DNA of 26,047 nucleotides from Acidobacteriota bacterium (GCA_021802085.1 JAKAAZ010000017.1:1-26047), one strand, 5' to 3'; positions 1-8,971 are shown, counted from the stretch's first letter. The notes: a model not told the origin generated them from the letters alone. Translations and numbers: made by a program.

Positions 1-76
1 GTCCCATCCCCACGGAAATCCACGCCGAGGCCGTAAAATAGAGAATAGGTCGCAACCAGCGATCCAGCAGGTACAT

Positions 77-757
77 TTGAAACGAATTTTTTCTCTTCTC
101 TTGCTAGCGGCATTCGTCGCCGCCGCTCCTATTGTTCGTGGGCAATCGGCGCAACATACTCAGGTCCACGATGCGACCCCGTTAAAGCCGCCTGCGGGCG
201 CTCGCGTTGCGATTGTGGAATTCGGCGACATGGAATGTCCCATGTGCTCTGAAGTCAATCCCCTGTTGATGTCCGCTGCCGCGAAGTATCGCATTCCCTG
301 GGTGCGCTATGACTTTCCGCTGCCCTTCCATATCTGGAGCTTCCAGGCCGCCGTGGATGCGCGCTGGTTCGATACCAGGTCCAAACAATTAGGCGACGAT
401 TTTCGCAATGCCGTCTTTGCCAACCAGCGAAGTATCGAGACCCAGCAGGAATTGCGCGCGTTCGCCGACAAATTCGCCCAACAGCACGGCATCGGATTTC
501 CATTTGCCGTCGACCCGCAGGGAAAACTTGCGGCGGAAGTGAAGGCTGATTACGCGCTGGGCCAGCGCGTCGGGATTGAACACACCCCCACCATCTGGGT
601 TGTCACCAACCAAACGACCGGGGTGCCGTATGTGGAAGTCGTCAACCCGGCCAATCTTTACCAGATCATCGATGAAGCCATCGCGGAAACCGCCAACGAG
701 GGCCACAGCCCCGCGCATACCGCGAGCCACGCGCACCACCACACTGTCAGCCAATAG
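77..757 (+). CDS. Exported DsbA-like thioredoxin-fold oxidoreductase
   Basis: The 226-residue product starts with a clear signal peptide (Lys-Arg, then a Leu/Ala-rich core, cleavage probably near residue 23), so it should act in the periplasm. A thioredoxin/DsbA-like fold follows. It has a CPMC redox motif at residues 54-57 in the context FGDMECPMC, and a TP dipeptide in IEHTPTIWV that fits the cis-proline loop. The helical insert between them is typical of DsbA/DsbG-like proteins. The start is a TTG codon preceded by CAGCAGG at 65-71; no better ATG lies in frame. The C-terminus is an unusual His-rich tail (GHSPAHTASHAHHH) that could bind metal. No DsbB partner is visible. Thiol oxidation or isomerisation of exported proteins is inferred from the fold; the substrate is unknown. 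Confidence 0.85.
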   Translation: MKRIFSLLLLAAFVAAAPIVRGQSAQHTQVHDATPLKPPAGARVAIVEFGDMECPMCSEVNPLLMSAAAKYRIPWVRYDFPLPFHIWSFQAAVDARWFDTRSKQLGDDFRNAVFANQRSIETQQELRAFADKFAQQHGIGFPFAVDPQGKLAAEVKADYALGQRVGIEHTPTIWVVTNQTTGVPYVEVVNPANLYQIIDEAIAETANEGHSPAHTASHAHHHTVSQ

Positions 758-960
758 CCACGCATCTCTGTATCGCCTCATCCATGCCGCGATCCTGACC
801 CGCGCGGCATCGGCCCTTGACGCGCCGTGTCCGATATCGCGGCCCTGCCGGAACACCCCGCGGGCCGCGTCGCCTCTATATATTTGAATCCTCCCCCCTC
901 GAATGCTTGCCTTTGTCCCCGCCTCTTCGCAGTACACTGAACCTTCGATCAACCTCACAC

Positions 961-2154
961 ATGAAAAAACTACGCGTAGGCATTCTCTTTGGCGGTCGCA
1001 GCGGCGAGCATGAAGTCTCTCTGCTCTCCGCGGCCTCGGTCCTCCAGGCAATTGACCGAAAAAAATACGATGTCCATCTGATCGGCATCACTCGGGATGG
1101 CCGCTGGCTCACCGCTGGCGATGCCGCCCACCTGCTGCCTTCTTCCACAGGCGCCACGCAGCATTTGCGTGCCGGTGATCCCGAAGCGACGCCCGGAGCC
1201 GCATTGCTGGAAAGCGGAGAAGAAGTGCTGGTCGCGCCCGTCCCTGCGAGCGCGGAACATGTCGGCGGTTCTCTCGCCACCCTCCGCTCCAGCGCGGAAA
1301 CCTCTCTCAATGTGGATGTTATTTTCCCTGTGCTGCACGGCACGTTTGGCGAGGACGGCACTGTCCAGGGTTTGTTCGAGCTGGCGGATATCGCCTACGT
1401 GGGCTCCGGCGTGTTGGGCTCCTCGGCGGGCATGGATAAGGATGTGATGAAGCGCCTGTTCGCCGCCGCCAAACTCCCCATTCCAAAACATGTCACTGTG
1501 CTGCGTCGCGACTGGCGGGAAAATCCGCGCAAGGCAACGGGAAGCATCGAGGCCGCCCTGCGCTATCCCATGTTTGTGAAGCCGGCAAACCTCGGTTCCT
1601 CGGTGGGAATCAGCAAAGCGCATGACCGCAAGGAACTCAAGACAGCCGTCGATCTGGCCGCCTCCTACGATCGCAAGATCGTGATCGAGCAAAGCATTGG
1701 CGGCAAGCAAGGCAAGGCGCGCGAGTTGGAAGTTGCCGTCCTGGGCAATGATTCGCCCCAGGCTTCCGTGGTAGGCGAAGTGATTCCCTGCAAGGAGTTT
1801 TACGATTACGAGGCCAAATACCTCAGCGAAGGCTCGGAGCTGATCATCCCGGCGCCATTGACCAGGACGCAGACAAAACAGGTCCAGCAAATGGCCATCG
1901 ATGCCTTTCGAGCCTGCGATTGCGCCGGCATGGCCCGCGTCGACTTCCTCATGGAGCCGGGCGAACCCAGCAGCGCTCGCCCAAAAAAGATCTTCCTGAA
2001 TGAAGTGAACACCCTCCCCGGCTTCACCAGCATCAGTATGTATCCCAAGCTGTGGCAGGCCACCGGACTTCCCTATAGCCAACTGATCGACCGCCTGCTC
2101 GAATTCGCGCTGGAACGCCACGAAGAAAAGAAAAACAACCGCTATGACGTGTAA
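961..2154 (+). CDS. ddl: D-alanine--D-alanine ligase
   Basis: This cytoplasmic ATP-grasp ligase joins two D-alanines for the peptidoglycan stem peptide. The 397-residue product starts at the ATG at 961 (MKKLRVGILFGGRSGEHEVSL), which is the canonical Ddl N-terminus. The reading frame stays open upstream to 817, but that extension is low-complexity and unlike the family. Visible hallmarks are HGTFGEDGTVQG, the ATP-grasp segment KPANLGSSVGISK, the loop FYDYEAKY (the Tyr fits D-Ala-D-Ala rather than D-Ala-D-lactate ligases), and the C-terminal EVNTLPGFTSISMYPKLW metal-binding region. It is longer than E. coli DdlB because of an insert at about residues 55-115, as in Ddl-A-type enzymes. It is followed by a non-coding or weakly coding stretch. 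Confidence 0.97.
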   Translation: MKKLRVGILFGGRSGEHEVSLLSAASVLQAIDRKKYDVHLIGITRDGRWLTAGDAAHLLPSSTGATQHLRAGDPEATPGAALLESGEEVLVAPVPASAEHVGGSLATLRSSAETSLNVDVIFPVLHGTFGEDGTVQGLFELADIAYVGSGVLGSSAGMDKDVMKRLFAAAKLPIPKHVTVLRRDWRENPRKATGSIEAALRYPMFVKPANLGSSVGISKAHDRKELKTAVDLAASYDRKIVIEQSIGGKQGKARELEVAVLGNDSPQASVVGEVIPCKEFYDYEAKYLSEGSELIIPAPLTRTQTKQVQQMAIDAFRACDCAGMARVDFLMEPGEPSSARPKKIFLNEVNTLPGFTSISMYPKLWQATGLPYSQLIDRLLEFALERHEEKKNNRYDV

Positions 2155-2269
2155 CTCCGTCGGAAACGCAAGCACCAGCCCTACTACCTTGCTCCGAATA
2201 TGACTAACCCGGTACTAGAGTGAATCTCTCGCGGCGCTTACACGAAGGCTGGCGCTCTTTCTCGCGCTG

Positions 2270-2485
2270 GTGCTGCTGTTTGAAGTGTTCCTCATCGCGA
2301 TTGCGCCTCGATTTCACTCCGGCAGCGTGCTCAGAATGGCGAAGGATTCCCTTTTCCTGCGAGTGGACAAAGATTCTTCCTATTACATGGCACAGGGCGA
2401 TCTAGCCTGGCATCGGCATCCGAATGCAATCTACGAAACGGTATTTTTCCAGCGCGGCATCGGAGGCAATTCCAAAATTCCATAG
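2270..2485 (+). CDS. Possible small membrane-anchored protein (doubtful)
   Basis: This is a 71-codon open frame beginning with GTG. It continues upstream without a start codon to a stop at 2216-2218. Read from 2219, the frame gives a convincing hydrophobic helix (LALFLALVLLFEVFLIAIAP) followed by a short soluble tail. That composition looks protein-like, but no ribosome-binding site or ATG precedes the helix. It may be a small gene with a non-canonical start, or the decayed 5' part of something larger. It lies between ddl and the next small membrane protein. I do not recognise the sequence. Confidence 0.25.
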   Translation: MLLFEVFLIAIAPRFHSGSVLRMAKDSLFLRVDKDSSYYMAQGDLAWHRHPNAIYETVFFQRGIGGNSKIP

Positions 2486-2539
2486 CTCTTCGTGAGCGCC
2501 TTCTTCCCTACCTATGTCGCCGCGCCTTACAATGTGGCC

Positions 2540-2986
2540 ATGACGCTGCTCGACGCACCTCCATACGACGCGCGCAAGGCGCGCATCCAGCGCAACATCC
2601 TCATCGGCATTGTCGTTGCCATTCCATTCGTTGCCTTCTTCACCTGGTATTGGTGGAACTGGCCGGAGGAGCATCGCGTCAACCAGTTCTTTCACGCGAT
2701 TGAAGCCAAGGATTATTCCCACGCATTTGCGGTCTGGAACAACGACCCGGACTGGCAACAGCATCCCGATCAGTACAAGGTGTATCCATTCAAACAGTTC
2801 ATGTCGGACTGGGGCCCATCGAGTGATTACGGCGTGATTACCAAAGCCAAAATTGTCGTCACCAAGGAATACGGAAGCGGAGTTGTCATCGGGGTGCGCG
2901 TCAACAACGACCCCAAGACGCTGTTTCTGTGGGTGGAGAGAAAAGCCAAAACCATCGGCTTCTCTCCGGTAGAGCTGCGCTTTTAG
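2540..2986 (+). CDS. Hypothetical single-pass membrane protein
   Basis: The 148-residue product has a short cytoplasmic N-terminus, then one transmembrane helix at about residues 22-38 (ILIGIVVAIPFVAFFTWYWW), and a soluble domain of about 105 residues rich in aromatic residues (YSHAFAVWNNDPDWQQHPDQY). The fold with FHAIEAKDYSHAFAVW resembles small extracytoplasmic NTF2-like or DUF4878-type domains, where a helix precedes a beta sheet; this is a guess from pattern only. I chose the ATG at 2540. A GTG at 2492 is in frame and would add 16 residues; neither start has a strong Shine-Dalgarno. It ends 20 bp before the stop of the convergent acyltransferase gene. Its function is unknown. Confidence 0.7.
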   Translation: MTLLDAPPYDARKARIQRNILIGIVVAIPFVAFFTWYWWNWPEEHRVNQFFHAIEAKDYSHAFAVWNNDPDWQQHPDQYKVYPFKQFMSDWGPSSDYGVITKAKIVVTKEYGSGVVIGVRVNNDPKTLFLWVERKAKTIGFSPVELRF

Positions 2987-3007
2987 CCCGGCAGATTATG
3001 GTCTCTT

Positions 3008-4117
3008 CTACGATTCGGCGCCTTGGACGACACCGAGTATGGGACGCTGGCGCAGCACATATTTGCGAAGCGACATGAAGGGAAGTTCCAGAGCATATCG
3101 CGAAATCACGCATACCGCGATGGTTGCACAGAAAACGATCGCAATCCTGACCCAGTAACCGACATAGTTTTCCGCCAGGACTGGATGCCGCAGCTCATCA
3201 TAAGTGCGCAGGACATAGGTCTGCGAAATATATAGGCAATAGCTGATGAGTCCGAAAAAAACCATGGTCCGCGATCGAAAGATCGCCAGAAATCGCGCGC
3301 CGGAATTCTCGACTGCAATTCGAATCGAGCTATAGAAAAAAAGATTGATCGCAGATAAGAAAAGCGCGATGGCTTGGGGCGCATATCTGGGAGAGTAGAT
3401 AAACTTTCCCGTTGCCAATAGCAAGACGCAGCTGAATCCAAGAATCCAGATTGCTGATTGTTTCGGCATAATGTTCCGCGTTGCCAGCGCGCCGTCTTGT
3501 CTTGGAGAAAGCTGGCATGCCAGCAGAGCGCCGAACGCCAATCCATCGCAATGAAAAAAAGTAAAGAAAAAATTGCTGTGATGAAACGCGGCGTCGATCA
3601 AGCGCAGAATCGGTTCCGCAATCACAATGGCCCACGCGCACTTTTCCACCTGCCCCACCCGCAATCTGCGTAGAAACTGCGGCCAAATCAGGTAGAACTG
3701 TTCTTCAATCGCCAGCGTCCAGTAAGGGCCGGATAATGTCAGGTGGAACACCCTGGAAAAATTCGCAAGAAAGAAGACGCTGAGGATCACTCCGCCGGTC
3801 GACTCGCCAAACCATAACCAGGCTGCCAGCAATGAGACCAGATAGAGCGGCAGAATTCGCAGCGCTCGTTTCCAATAAAAGTTGTAGTAGTAGTCAGGCG
3901 AATTCCGGTCCTTCAGAAGGATGGAGGTAATCAGGTAGCCCGATAGCACGAAAAACAGATCCACACCATATTGACCAAAGCGGCTGACGCGATATAGCCA
4001 GATTGCGGATGACGTGAACCATGCTGGGTGGGCCGGGGCGGTGAAAAGGTGATTGCAAAAGACCGCGAGAGCTGCAATCCCTCGAAACCCATCCAGCTCG
4101 AGAATGTGCCGTAGCAT
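3008..4117 (-). CDS. Acyltransferase 3 family membrane protein (OafA/YrhL type)
   Basis: This is a multi-pass inner-membrane O-acyltransferase predicted to acetylate or acylate a surface polysaccharide, lipid or small molecule. The start chosen at 4117 gives 369 residues beginning MLRHILELDGFRGIAALAV, the standard family N-terminus, with the catalytic-type His in FCNHLF. Further family marks are GVDLFFVLSGYLITSILL, the Arg-containing WKRALRILPLYLV, and SGPYWTLAIEEQFYLIWP. About ten hydrophobic helices follow. AGCAGGA sits four to five bases before this ATG. Longer starts at 4156, 4201, 4228 and 4255 are in frame; the one at 4228 also has a GAAAGAG upstream. The gene is divergent from the photolyase. 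No glycan cluster is adjacent, so the acceptor is unknown. Confidence 0.9.
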   Translation of the reverse strand: MLRHILELDGFRGIAALAVFCNHLFTAPAHPAWFTSSAIWLYRVSRFGQYGVDLFFVLSGYLITSILLKDRNSPDYYYNFYWKRALRILPLYLVSLLAAWLWFGESTGGVILSVFFLANFSRVFHLTLSGPYWTLAIEEQFYLIWPQFLRRLRVGQVEKCAWAIVIAEPILRLIDAAFHHSNFFFTFFHCDGLAFGALLACQLSPRQDGALATRNIMPKQSAIWILGFSCVLLLATGKFIYSPRYAPQAIALFLSAINLFFYSSIRIAVENSGARFLAIFRSRTMVFFGLISYCLYISQTYVLRTYDELRHPVLAENYVGYWVRIAIVFCATIAVCVISRYALELPFMSLRKYVLRQRPILGVVQGAES

Positions 4118-4294
4118 TCTATCCTGCTCTGGATTTCCTCGAAGACGGTTCGCCATTTCGCCAAGAGTACCATGGGGAGGCGCAGGCGTCCTCGCTTCCA
4201 TGGCGCCGATTTCCAGTCGAACATTCATCGCACGGAAGCTCTTTCGCTGTACCAACCGAAGCGATATTTATACAATTGCACTTCATCGAACCGA

Positions 4295-5719
4295 ATGCCT
4301 GACAAAATCGAAAAACGAGAGGGCCCGGAATCGCCGGCCGGATTCGAGAACCTCGCCGCCGATCCTCGCGTGACCGTTCGACGCGCCGGCCTTCCCAAGC
4401 CCGACGGCTCCTGCATCGTCTACTGGATGCAGCGCGCGCAGCGTGGTTTCAATAACGCTGCTGTCGACTGCTCCGCGAACGTTGCCAATGAACTGAATCT
4501 GCCGCTGTTGGTATATTTTTCCGCCATCTCCAACTTTCCCAATGCAAATCTGCGCCATTACGTTTTCCTGAATCAGGGATTGCCGGATATCGAGGCCGAT
4601 CTCGCCCAACGCAATATTTCCTTCGTCGTACGGAGGCCGCCGCACAACTCCCTCGAAAAATTGCTGGAAGAAGTGAACGCGGCCATGCTGATTGGCGATG
4701 AAAATCCCTGCCGCGAACCGGAGCGCTGGCGCCAGGCACTTGCCCGGCGTCTTCACATTCCGTTCTGGACAGTCGACGCGGACGTGATCGTACCCAGCAA
4801 GCTGTTTCCCAAAGCGCAATATGCCGCCTACGTTTTGCGCCCGCGCTTATATAAGGAGCTGCCGAACTATCTCCACCCCCTGAAAAATCCCACGGCGCAG
4901 CATTCGTGGAAACGCCCGAAACACTTCGACAGTTATCCGGTCACCAGCGACATCGCGCTAGGCTGGAAACGTCTCGATCGCAGCGTGCCCCCGGTGGAAA
5001 CCTTCACCGGCGGCTCCAGCGCCGCGCGCACACGGCTGCAATTCTTCATCGATAATTTGCTGGCAAACTATGACGAGCAGCGCAATAAGCCCACGGTCGA
5101 TGGCACCAGCCGCTTGTCGCCGTATCTGCACTTTGGCCATATCGGCCCGCTGGAGATCGCGCTCGCCGTCAACGCAGCCGTCGAGAAGAACGCCTCGCTC
5201 TCCCATGCGCGAGATTCGTTCTTCAACGAACTGATCGTCTGGCGCGAGCTGGCAGTCAATTTCGTCAAGTACACGCCGAACTACGATTCAGACGAGTGCG
5301 CCGAGCCATGGGCCCGGCAGTCCCTCGCCCAACATGCTCACGATCGCAGAGAGTGGAACTACAAGCTCGACCAGTTGGAACGCGGCGAAACTCATGATGA
5401 GTTGTGGAATGCATCGCAATTGCAGATGGTCCGATTCGGATGGATGCACAACTATATGCGGATGTACTGGGCGAAGAAAATTCTGGAGTGGTCGCCCGAC
5501 CCGGCGACAGCCTTCGCCTACGCCGCTACACTCAATGACCGCTACCAGCTCGATGGCCGCGATCCCAACGGCTATGCCGGCATCGCCTGGGCCATCGTCG
5601 GAAAATTCGACCGGCCATGGTTCGACCGGCCAATCTTCGGAAAAATCCGCTACATGTCCGCGGCCTCTACGGGCAGGAAGTTCGACTCCAAACGCTACAT
5701 CGAGATGGTCCGCGAGTAG
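4295..5719 (+). CDS. phr: Class II CPD photolyase (deoxyribodipyrimidine photo-lyase)
   Basis: This flavoenzyme repairs UV-induced cyclobutane pyrimidine dimers using blue light and FADH-. The product is 474 residues, typical of class II photolyases. The N-terminal Rossmann-like antenna domain starts near VYWMQRAQRGFNNAA, a class II signature. The FAD-binding helical domain contains RLSPYLHFGHIGPLEIA, FFNELIVWRELAVNF and the class II blocks MRMYWAKKILEW, LNDRYQLDGRDPNGYAGIAW and FGKIRYMS. The ATG at 4295 was chosen because the family N-terminus begins shortly after it. The frame is open back to 4172, but that would run into the divergent acyltransferase gene. No Shine-Dalgarno is obvious. It is monocistronic, followed directly by a palindromic repeat copy. 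Confidence 0.95.
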   Translation: MPDKIEKREGPESPAGFENLAADPRVTVRRAGLPKPDGSCIVYWMQRAQRGFNNAAVDCSANVANELNLPLLVYFSAISNFPNANLRHYVFLNQGLPDIEADLAQRNISFVVRRPPHNSLEKLLEEVNAAMLIGDENPCREPERWRQALARRLHIPFWTVDADVIVPSKLFPKAQYAAYVLRPRLYKELPNYLHPLKNPTAQHSWKRPKHFDSYPVTSDIALGWKRLDRSVPPVETFTGGSSAARTRLQFFIDNLLANYDEQRNKPTVDGTSRLSPYLHFGHIGPLEIALAVNAAVEKNASLSHARDSFFNELIVWRELAVNFVKYTPNYDSDECAEPWARQSLAQHAHDRREWNYKLDQLERGETHDELWNASQLQMVRFGWMHNYMRMYWAKKILEWSPDPATAFAYAATLNDRYQLDGRDPNGYAGIAWAIVGKFDRPWFDRPIFGKIRYMSAASTGRKFDSKRYIEMVRE

Positions 5720-5723
5720 TCAG

Positions 5724-5856
5724 GTGCGGATTTTCCAGATACTGTATTCAAAATTGGAAGAGCCATTCTGAGCGCAGCGAAGAATCCAAAGAGCGATGGC
5801 AGAGCTTACGATGCGCATATCGTCTGGATTATTCACTTCATTGTGCGGAGACTGCC
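5724..5856. repeat. Palindromic dispersed repeat, degenerate copy A
   Basis: This copy belongs to the same family as 11247-11397 and 12401-12598. In order it shows a degenerate left end (GCGGATTTTCCAGATACTG), the head CCATTCTGAGCGCAGCGAAGAATCC, a spacer of about 36 bp ending in GCGCATATCGT, and the inverted arm CTGGATTATTCAC. The right end has decayed. It fills the gap between the photolyase stop and the convergent alpha-galactosidase stop, so it could form a bidirectional transcript-end hairpin. Confidence 0.75.
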
Positions 5857-5880
5857 GTGCCCGGCTGCAATCCTCACTGT

Positions 5881-7083
5881 TTATTTGGATACCTGCAGCA
5901 TCACGACACCATGCTTCGGAACCAGCGCAGTGTACGAACCATGCAGCGTGCCCAGGTCTTTACCCGACCACAAATCGCGCGCATGTACAGCACCGTCGAA
6001 CCCCACAGCTTTGAACTGCACGGTAATGGGATAAGCGGATTCGCTGCGGTTGAAGAGAGCCACGGCCTTGGCTCCGCCCACCAGCGGCTTCATCCAAATT
6101 TCAAATGGCCCGGTTGCGCTGACACGATCTCCCTGGATGCCACGCCGGTCCTGATCGACGGCAATCACGCCCTTGTTCAGCAGGATGCTCTCGGTCGTGT
6201 CGTCCATCTGGCTTAAATCGTTGCCCGCCAGCAAAGGCGCGGCCAGCATGGCCCACAGGCTCATATGAGTGCGATACTCATCCGGCGTCATGTGGCCATT
6301 GCCCACTTCCAGCATGTCAGGATCGTTCCAATGACCGGGCGCTGCGTACTTGGACAGTCCAGCCTGCGCAAAACCGATCACCGACATTCTGTCGTAGGTA
6401 TCTTTAATGTCGCCGGTGGTGCGCCACAGATTTCCGCCGACCTTCGGCCCCCAGTTCCACACCGCATCCAAGCCGTACTGGCACAGGCTGAACACGATGG
6501 GCCGGTGCGTGTTCAGCAGCGCCTGATGCATTTTCTCGTAGGCCTGCTGCATCATTTCCCACTGCTTCTGCTGGTCGTCGGGGGCTTCTTTTCTCATGAT
6601 GCCGCCATAACTGCACAGGTCATACTTCAGATAATCGATGCCCCATTTCGCATACGTGTCCGCATCCTGCTGCTCGTGGCCATAACTGCCTTCGTAGCCC
6701 CCGCAGGTTTTCGGCCCCGGCGAAGAATAAATCCCCAGCTTCAAACCCTTCGAGTGCACATAGTCCGCCAGCGCTTTCATGTCTGGAAATTTGCTGTTCG
6801 ACTGGATATTGCCCTGGGCATCGCGCTCCCCTTCCCAGGTATCGTCGATGTTCACGTAGACATATCCCGCGTCGCGCATTCCACTGGCCACCATCGCATC
6901 CGCGGCCGCGCGCACATCCGCATCGTTCACCGCCCGGGCAAAATGGTTCCAGCTATTCCATCCCATCGGCGGCGTGGCTGCCAGCGAGCCAGATTGTGCC
7001 TGCGCCATCGGACACGACGGGAAAACAAACATGATCCCCGCAAGCAGCAGGGCGACCAGGCTGAAATGACGAAGCAAGCGCAT
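5881..7083 (-). CDS. Secreted alpha-galactosidase, glycoside hydrolase family 27
   Basis: This enzyme is predicted to hydrolyse terminal alpha-1,6-galactosyl residues of plant oligosaccharides or galactomannans outside the cytoplasm. The 400-residue product has a signal peptide ending near residue 30 (AQAQS). A GH27 TIM barrel follows, with ATPPMGWNSWNHF at the start and YVYVNIDDTWEG. The nucleophile is Asp155 in YLKYDLCS, the probable acid/base is Asp225 in LWRTTGDIKD, and the conserved WNDPDMLEVGNG is present. A C-terminal beta-sandwich ends in VPKHGVVMLQV, typical of the family. GGAGGATAG precedes the ATG. The family assignment rests on these motifs; the exact substrate is inferred. The gene stands alone, with no transporter or sugar kinase nearby. 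Confidence 0.95.
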   Translation of the reverse strand: MRLLRHFSLVALLLAGIMFVFPSCPMAQAQSGSLAATPPMGWNSWNHFARAVNDADVRAAADAMVASGMRDAGYVYVNIDDTWEGERDAQGNIQSNSKFPDMKALADYVHSKGLKLGIYSSPGPKTCGGYEGSYGHEQQDADTYAKWGIDYLKYDLCSYGGIMRKEAPDDQQKQWEMMQQAYEKMHQALLNTHRPIVFSLCQYGLDAVWNWGPKVGGNLWRTTGDIKDTYDRMSVIGFAQAGLSKYAAPGHWNDPDMLEVGNGHMTPDEYRTHMSLWAMLAAPLLAGNDLSQMDDTTESILLNKGVIAVDQDRRGIQGDRVSATGPFEIWMKPLVGGAKAVALFNRSESAYPITVQFKAVGFDGAVHARDLWSGKDLGTLHGSYTALVPKHGVVMLQVSK

Positions 7084-7654
7084 ACTATCCTCCAGGTTTC
7101 AAATCGCACATCGAGCAAACGTCAACCATGTTACCAGCGATTTGAGAATCGGTCTCGCTCGCACAGCGCCATGGGTGCGCGACATAAAAGTGGAGACTTT
7201 GTCGCAATCCCAGAAAAGCATCGATAATCTGAGCGTACCCGGTATACAGACAATCCTGACTGGACTGCTCCAGGCTCCACTGACCGCAACCCCTATCAGC
7301 AGAGCCCCAAATGTGCCGGATTCGCTCGGAAATGGTGGCTCCTGAGGTTGAGGCACGATCATTTCCCACTTTTATGTCGCGCACCCCAGCGCCATCCAAT
7401 CGCAAATCGCGCCCGGATGATTCCCTTGCTGCATGGATGCCGGTCCAGTCTACAATGTCAATCAGGACATTCGATATGTTGCAAGTGCGAATGAAAACCG
7501 TCCTTACCAGCTACGCATTTTCACGGGTAGCCTAATGTCTGGGTGCCCATCAATCCTATCGAAACTAGGGTGGGATAGAACGATGACCGCCTCACAATAT
7601 CAGTGAAAATGCTTTAGAAAAGAGCGAGCTACCAGCAATAACCCAGGATGACAG
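7084..7654. other. Intergenic region between alpha-galactosidase and anSME genes
   Basis: This is a non-coding gap of about 570 bp between two divergent genes. Its only clear structure is the MITE-like element at 7175-7386. The short frames inside it lack family features and run through the inverted repeats. The remaining 7396-7654 presumably carries the promoter of the radical-SAM gene; I see no convincing -35/-10 pair. Confidence 0.6.
7166..7395. mobile_element. MITE-like element with perfect TIRs and 9-bp target duplication
   Basis: A 212-bp element (7175-7386) is bounded by perfect 21-bp terminal inverted repeats at 7175-7195 and 7366-7386; both begin GGGTGCGCGACAT when read inward. A perfect 9-bp direct repeat, CAGCGCCAT, flanks it at 7166-7174 and 7387-7395, exactly abutting the TIRs, as expected for a target-site duplication. 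The interior (about 170 bp) contains no credible coding sequence. This is the structure of a non-autonomous miniature inverted-repeat transposable element. The parent transposase is not in the window. Confidence 0.88.
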
Positions 7655-8971
7655 ATGGCGACGATCGGCACAACTCCGTTTCATGTTCTTACCAAACCCG
7701 TCGGTCCGATTTGCAATCTGGACTGCAAGTACTGCTTTTATCTGGAGAAGGAGGTGCTGTATCCCGACACCTCCAAGTGGGCCATGCCTGCGGATGTCCT
7801 CGAATCCTATATCCGACAGTACATTGAGCAGCAGGACACCGATGTGATCCATTTCGGCTGGCAGGGCGGCGAGCCTACGCTGCTGGGCGTCGATTTTTTT
7901 CGCAACATCGTCGCCCTGCAAACGAAATATGCGAATGGCAAGCAAATTGAAAATGCCTTTCAGACCAACGGCGTTCTGCTGAACGATGCCTGGGGAGAAT
8001 TCTTCTCCGAGCAGAACTTTCTCGTCGGCGTTTCCATCGATGGCCCCCGAGAATTGCACGATGCATATCGAGTCGACAAAGGCGGTCAGCCCACGTTCGA
8101 TCGAGTGATGCGTGGCATCGCTGTCCTCAAAAAACACGCGGTTTCCTTCAATACCCTTACCACCGTTCACCGCAAGAATTCCTACAACCCTCTCGACGTC
8201 TACCGATTCCTGAGAGAGAACGGCAGCGGACATGTGCAGTTCATTCCTATCGTGGAGCGGGTTTCCGCGCAGACGACGCAGGATGGCATGACGCTGGTTT
8301 CGCCCAGCTTCTCCGCACCGGCAAAAGTTTCCGGCTGGTCCGTGGAACCAGCCCAGTTTGGGCGGTTTCTCTGCGCTATTTTCGATGAATGGGTCAGAAA
8401 CGACGTTGGCAAAACATTCGTTCAATTGTTCGAAGTATCGCTGGAAATGTGGCTTGGCATGGAAGCCAGCTTATGCGTCTTCCGCAAGACATGCGGCTCC
8501 GCCATGGCCATCGAGCACAACGGCGACCTGTACTCCTGCGATCACTTTGTCTATCCCGAACATCGACTTGGCAACATCATGGAGGCCCCGCTTGGGGAGA
8601 TGGCCATGTCTCCGCGGCAAGTGAAGTTCGGGCAGGACAAAAACGATACCCTGCCAAAATATTGCCGGCAATGCGAAGTGCGCTTCGCCTGCAACGGCGA
8701 ATGTCCCAAGCATCGCTTTGCGACTGCCCCGGACGGCGAAGCGGGACTGAACTATCTTTGTGCCGGTTACAAGAAGTTCTTCACCCACATCGATCCGTAT
8801 ATGCAATTCATGGCCGCGCAACTGCGCCAACAGCGCGCTCCCGCCAATGTCATGGAGTGGGCCCGCATCAGGGATGCAGAATTCCTGCAATCGGCAAGGC
8901 CCGGACGGAATGATTCCTGCACATGCGGCAGCGGCAAGAAGTTCAAACGGTGCTGCGGCGCATCGGCATAG
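7655..8971 (+). CDS. Radical SAM anaerobic sulfatase-maturating-enzyme-like protein with SEC-C tail
   Basis: The 438-residue product has the radical-SAM [4Fe-4S] motif CNLDCKYC at residues 20-27 in the anSME context TKPVGPICNLDCKYCFYLEKE. FGWQGGEPTLLG and QTNGVLLND also match the family. The C-terminal SPASM cluster domain, which binds auxiliary Fe-S clusters, includes CGSAMAIEHNGDLYSCDHFV and CRQCEVRFACNGECPKHRF. The last ~20 residues form a SEC-C zinc motif (DSCTCGSGKKFKRCCG). Family members oxidise an active-site Cys or Ser of type I sulfatases to formylglycine. No sulfatase lies nearby, so it would act in trans or have another peptide substrate. AGGATGACAG precedes the ATG. A transposase scar begins immediately after the stop. 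Confidence 0.92.
   Translation: MATIGTTPFHVLTKPVGPICNLDCKYCFYLEKEVLYPDTSKWAMPADVLESYIRQYIEQQDTDVIHFGWQGGEPTLLGVDFFRNIVALQTKYANGKQIENAFQTNGVLLNDAWGEFFSEQNFLVGVSIDGPRELHDAYRVDKGGQPTFDRVMRGIAVLKKHAVSFNTLTTVHRKNSYNPLDVYRFLRENGSGHVQFIPIVERVSAQTTQDGMTLVSPSFSAPAKVSGWSVEPAQFGRFLCAIFDEWVRNDVGKTFVQLFEVSLEMWLGMEASLCVFRKTCGSAMAIEHNGDLYSCDHFVYPEHRLGNIMEAPLGEMAMSPRQVKFGQDKNDTLPKYCRQCEVRFACNGECPKHRFATAPDGEAGLNYLCAGYKKFFTHIDPYMQFMAAQLRQQRAPANVMEWARIRDAEFLQSARPGRNDSCTCGSGKKFKRCCGASA

Noticed and set aside
817..960. N-terminal extension of ddl
   Set aside because: The frame is open, but the added residues are Arg/Pro/Ser-rich and unlike Ddl; the ATG at 961 gives the canonical start.
970..2175. A 401-codon minus-strand frame opposite ddl
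   Set aside because: It overlaps the whole conserved ddl gene and its translation shows no recognisable family.
6265..7227. A 320-codon plus-strand frame opposite the alpha-galactosidase
   Set aside because: Antisense to a gene with intact catalytic motifs; the translation is His/Arg/Ile-rich without domains and reads into the MITE.
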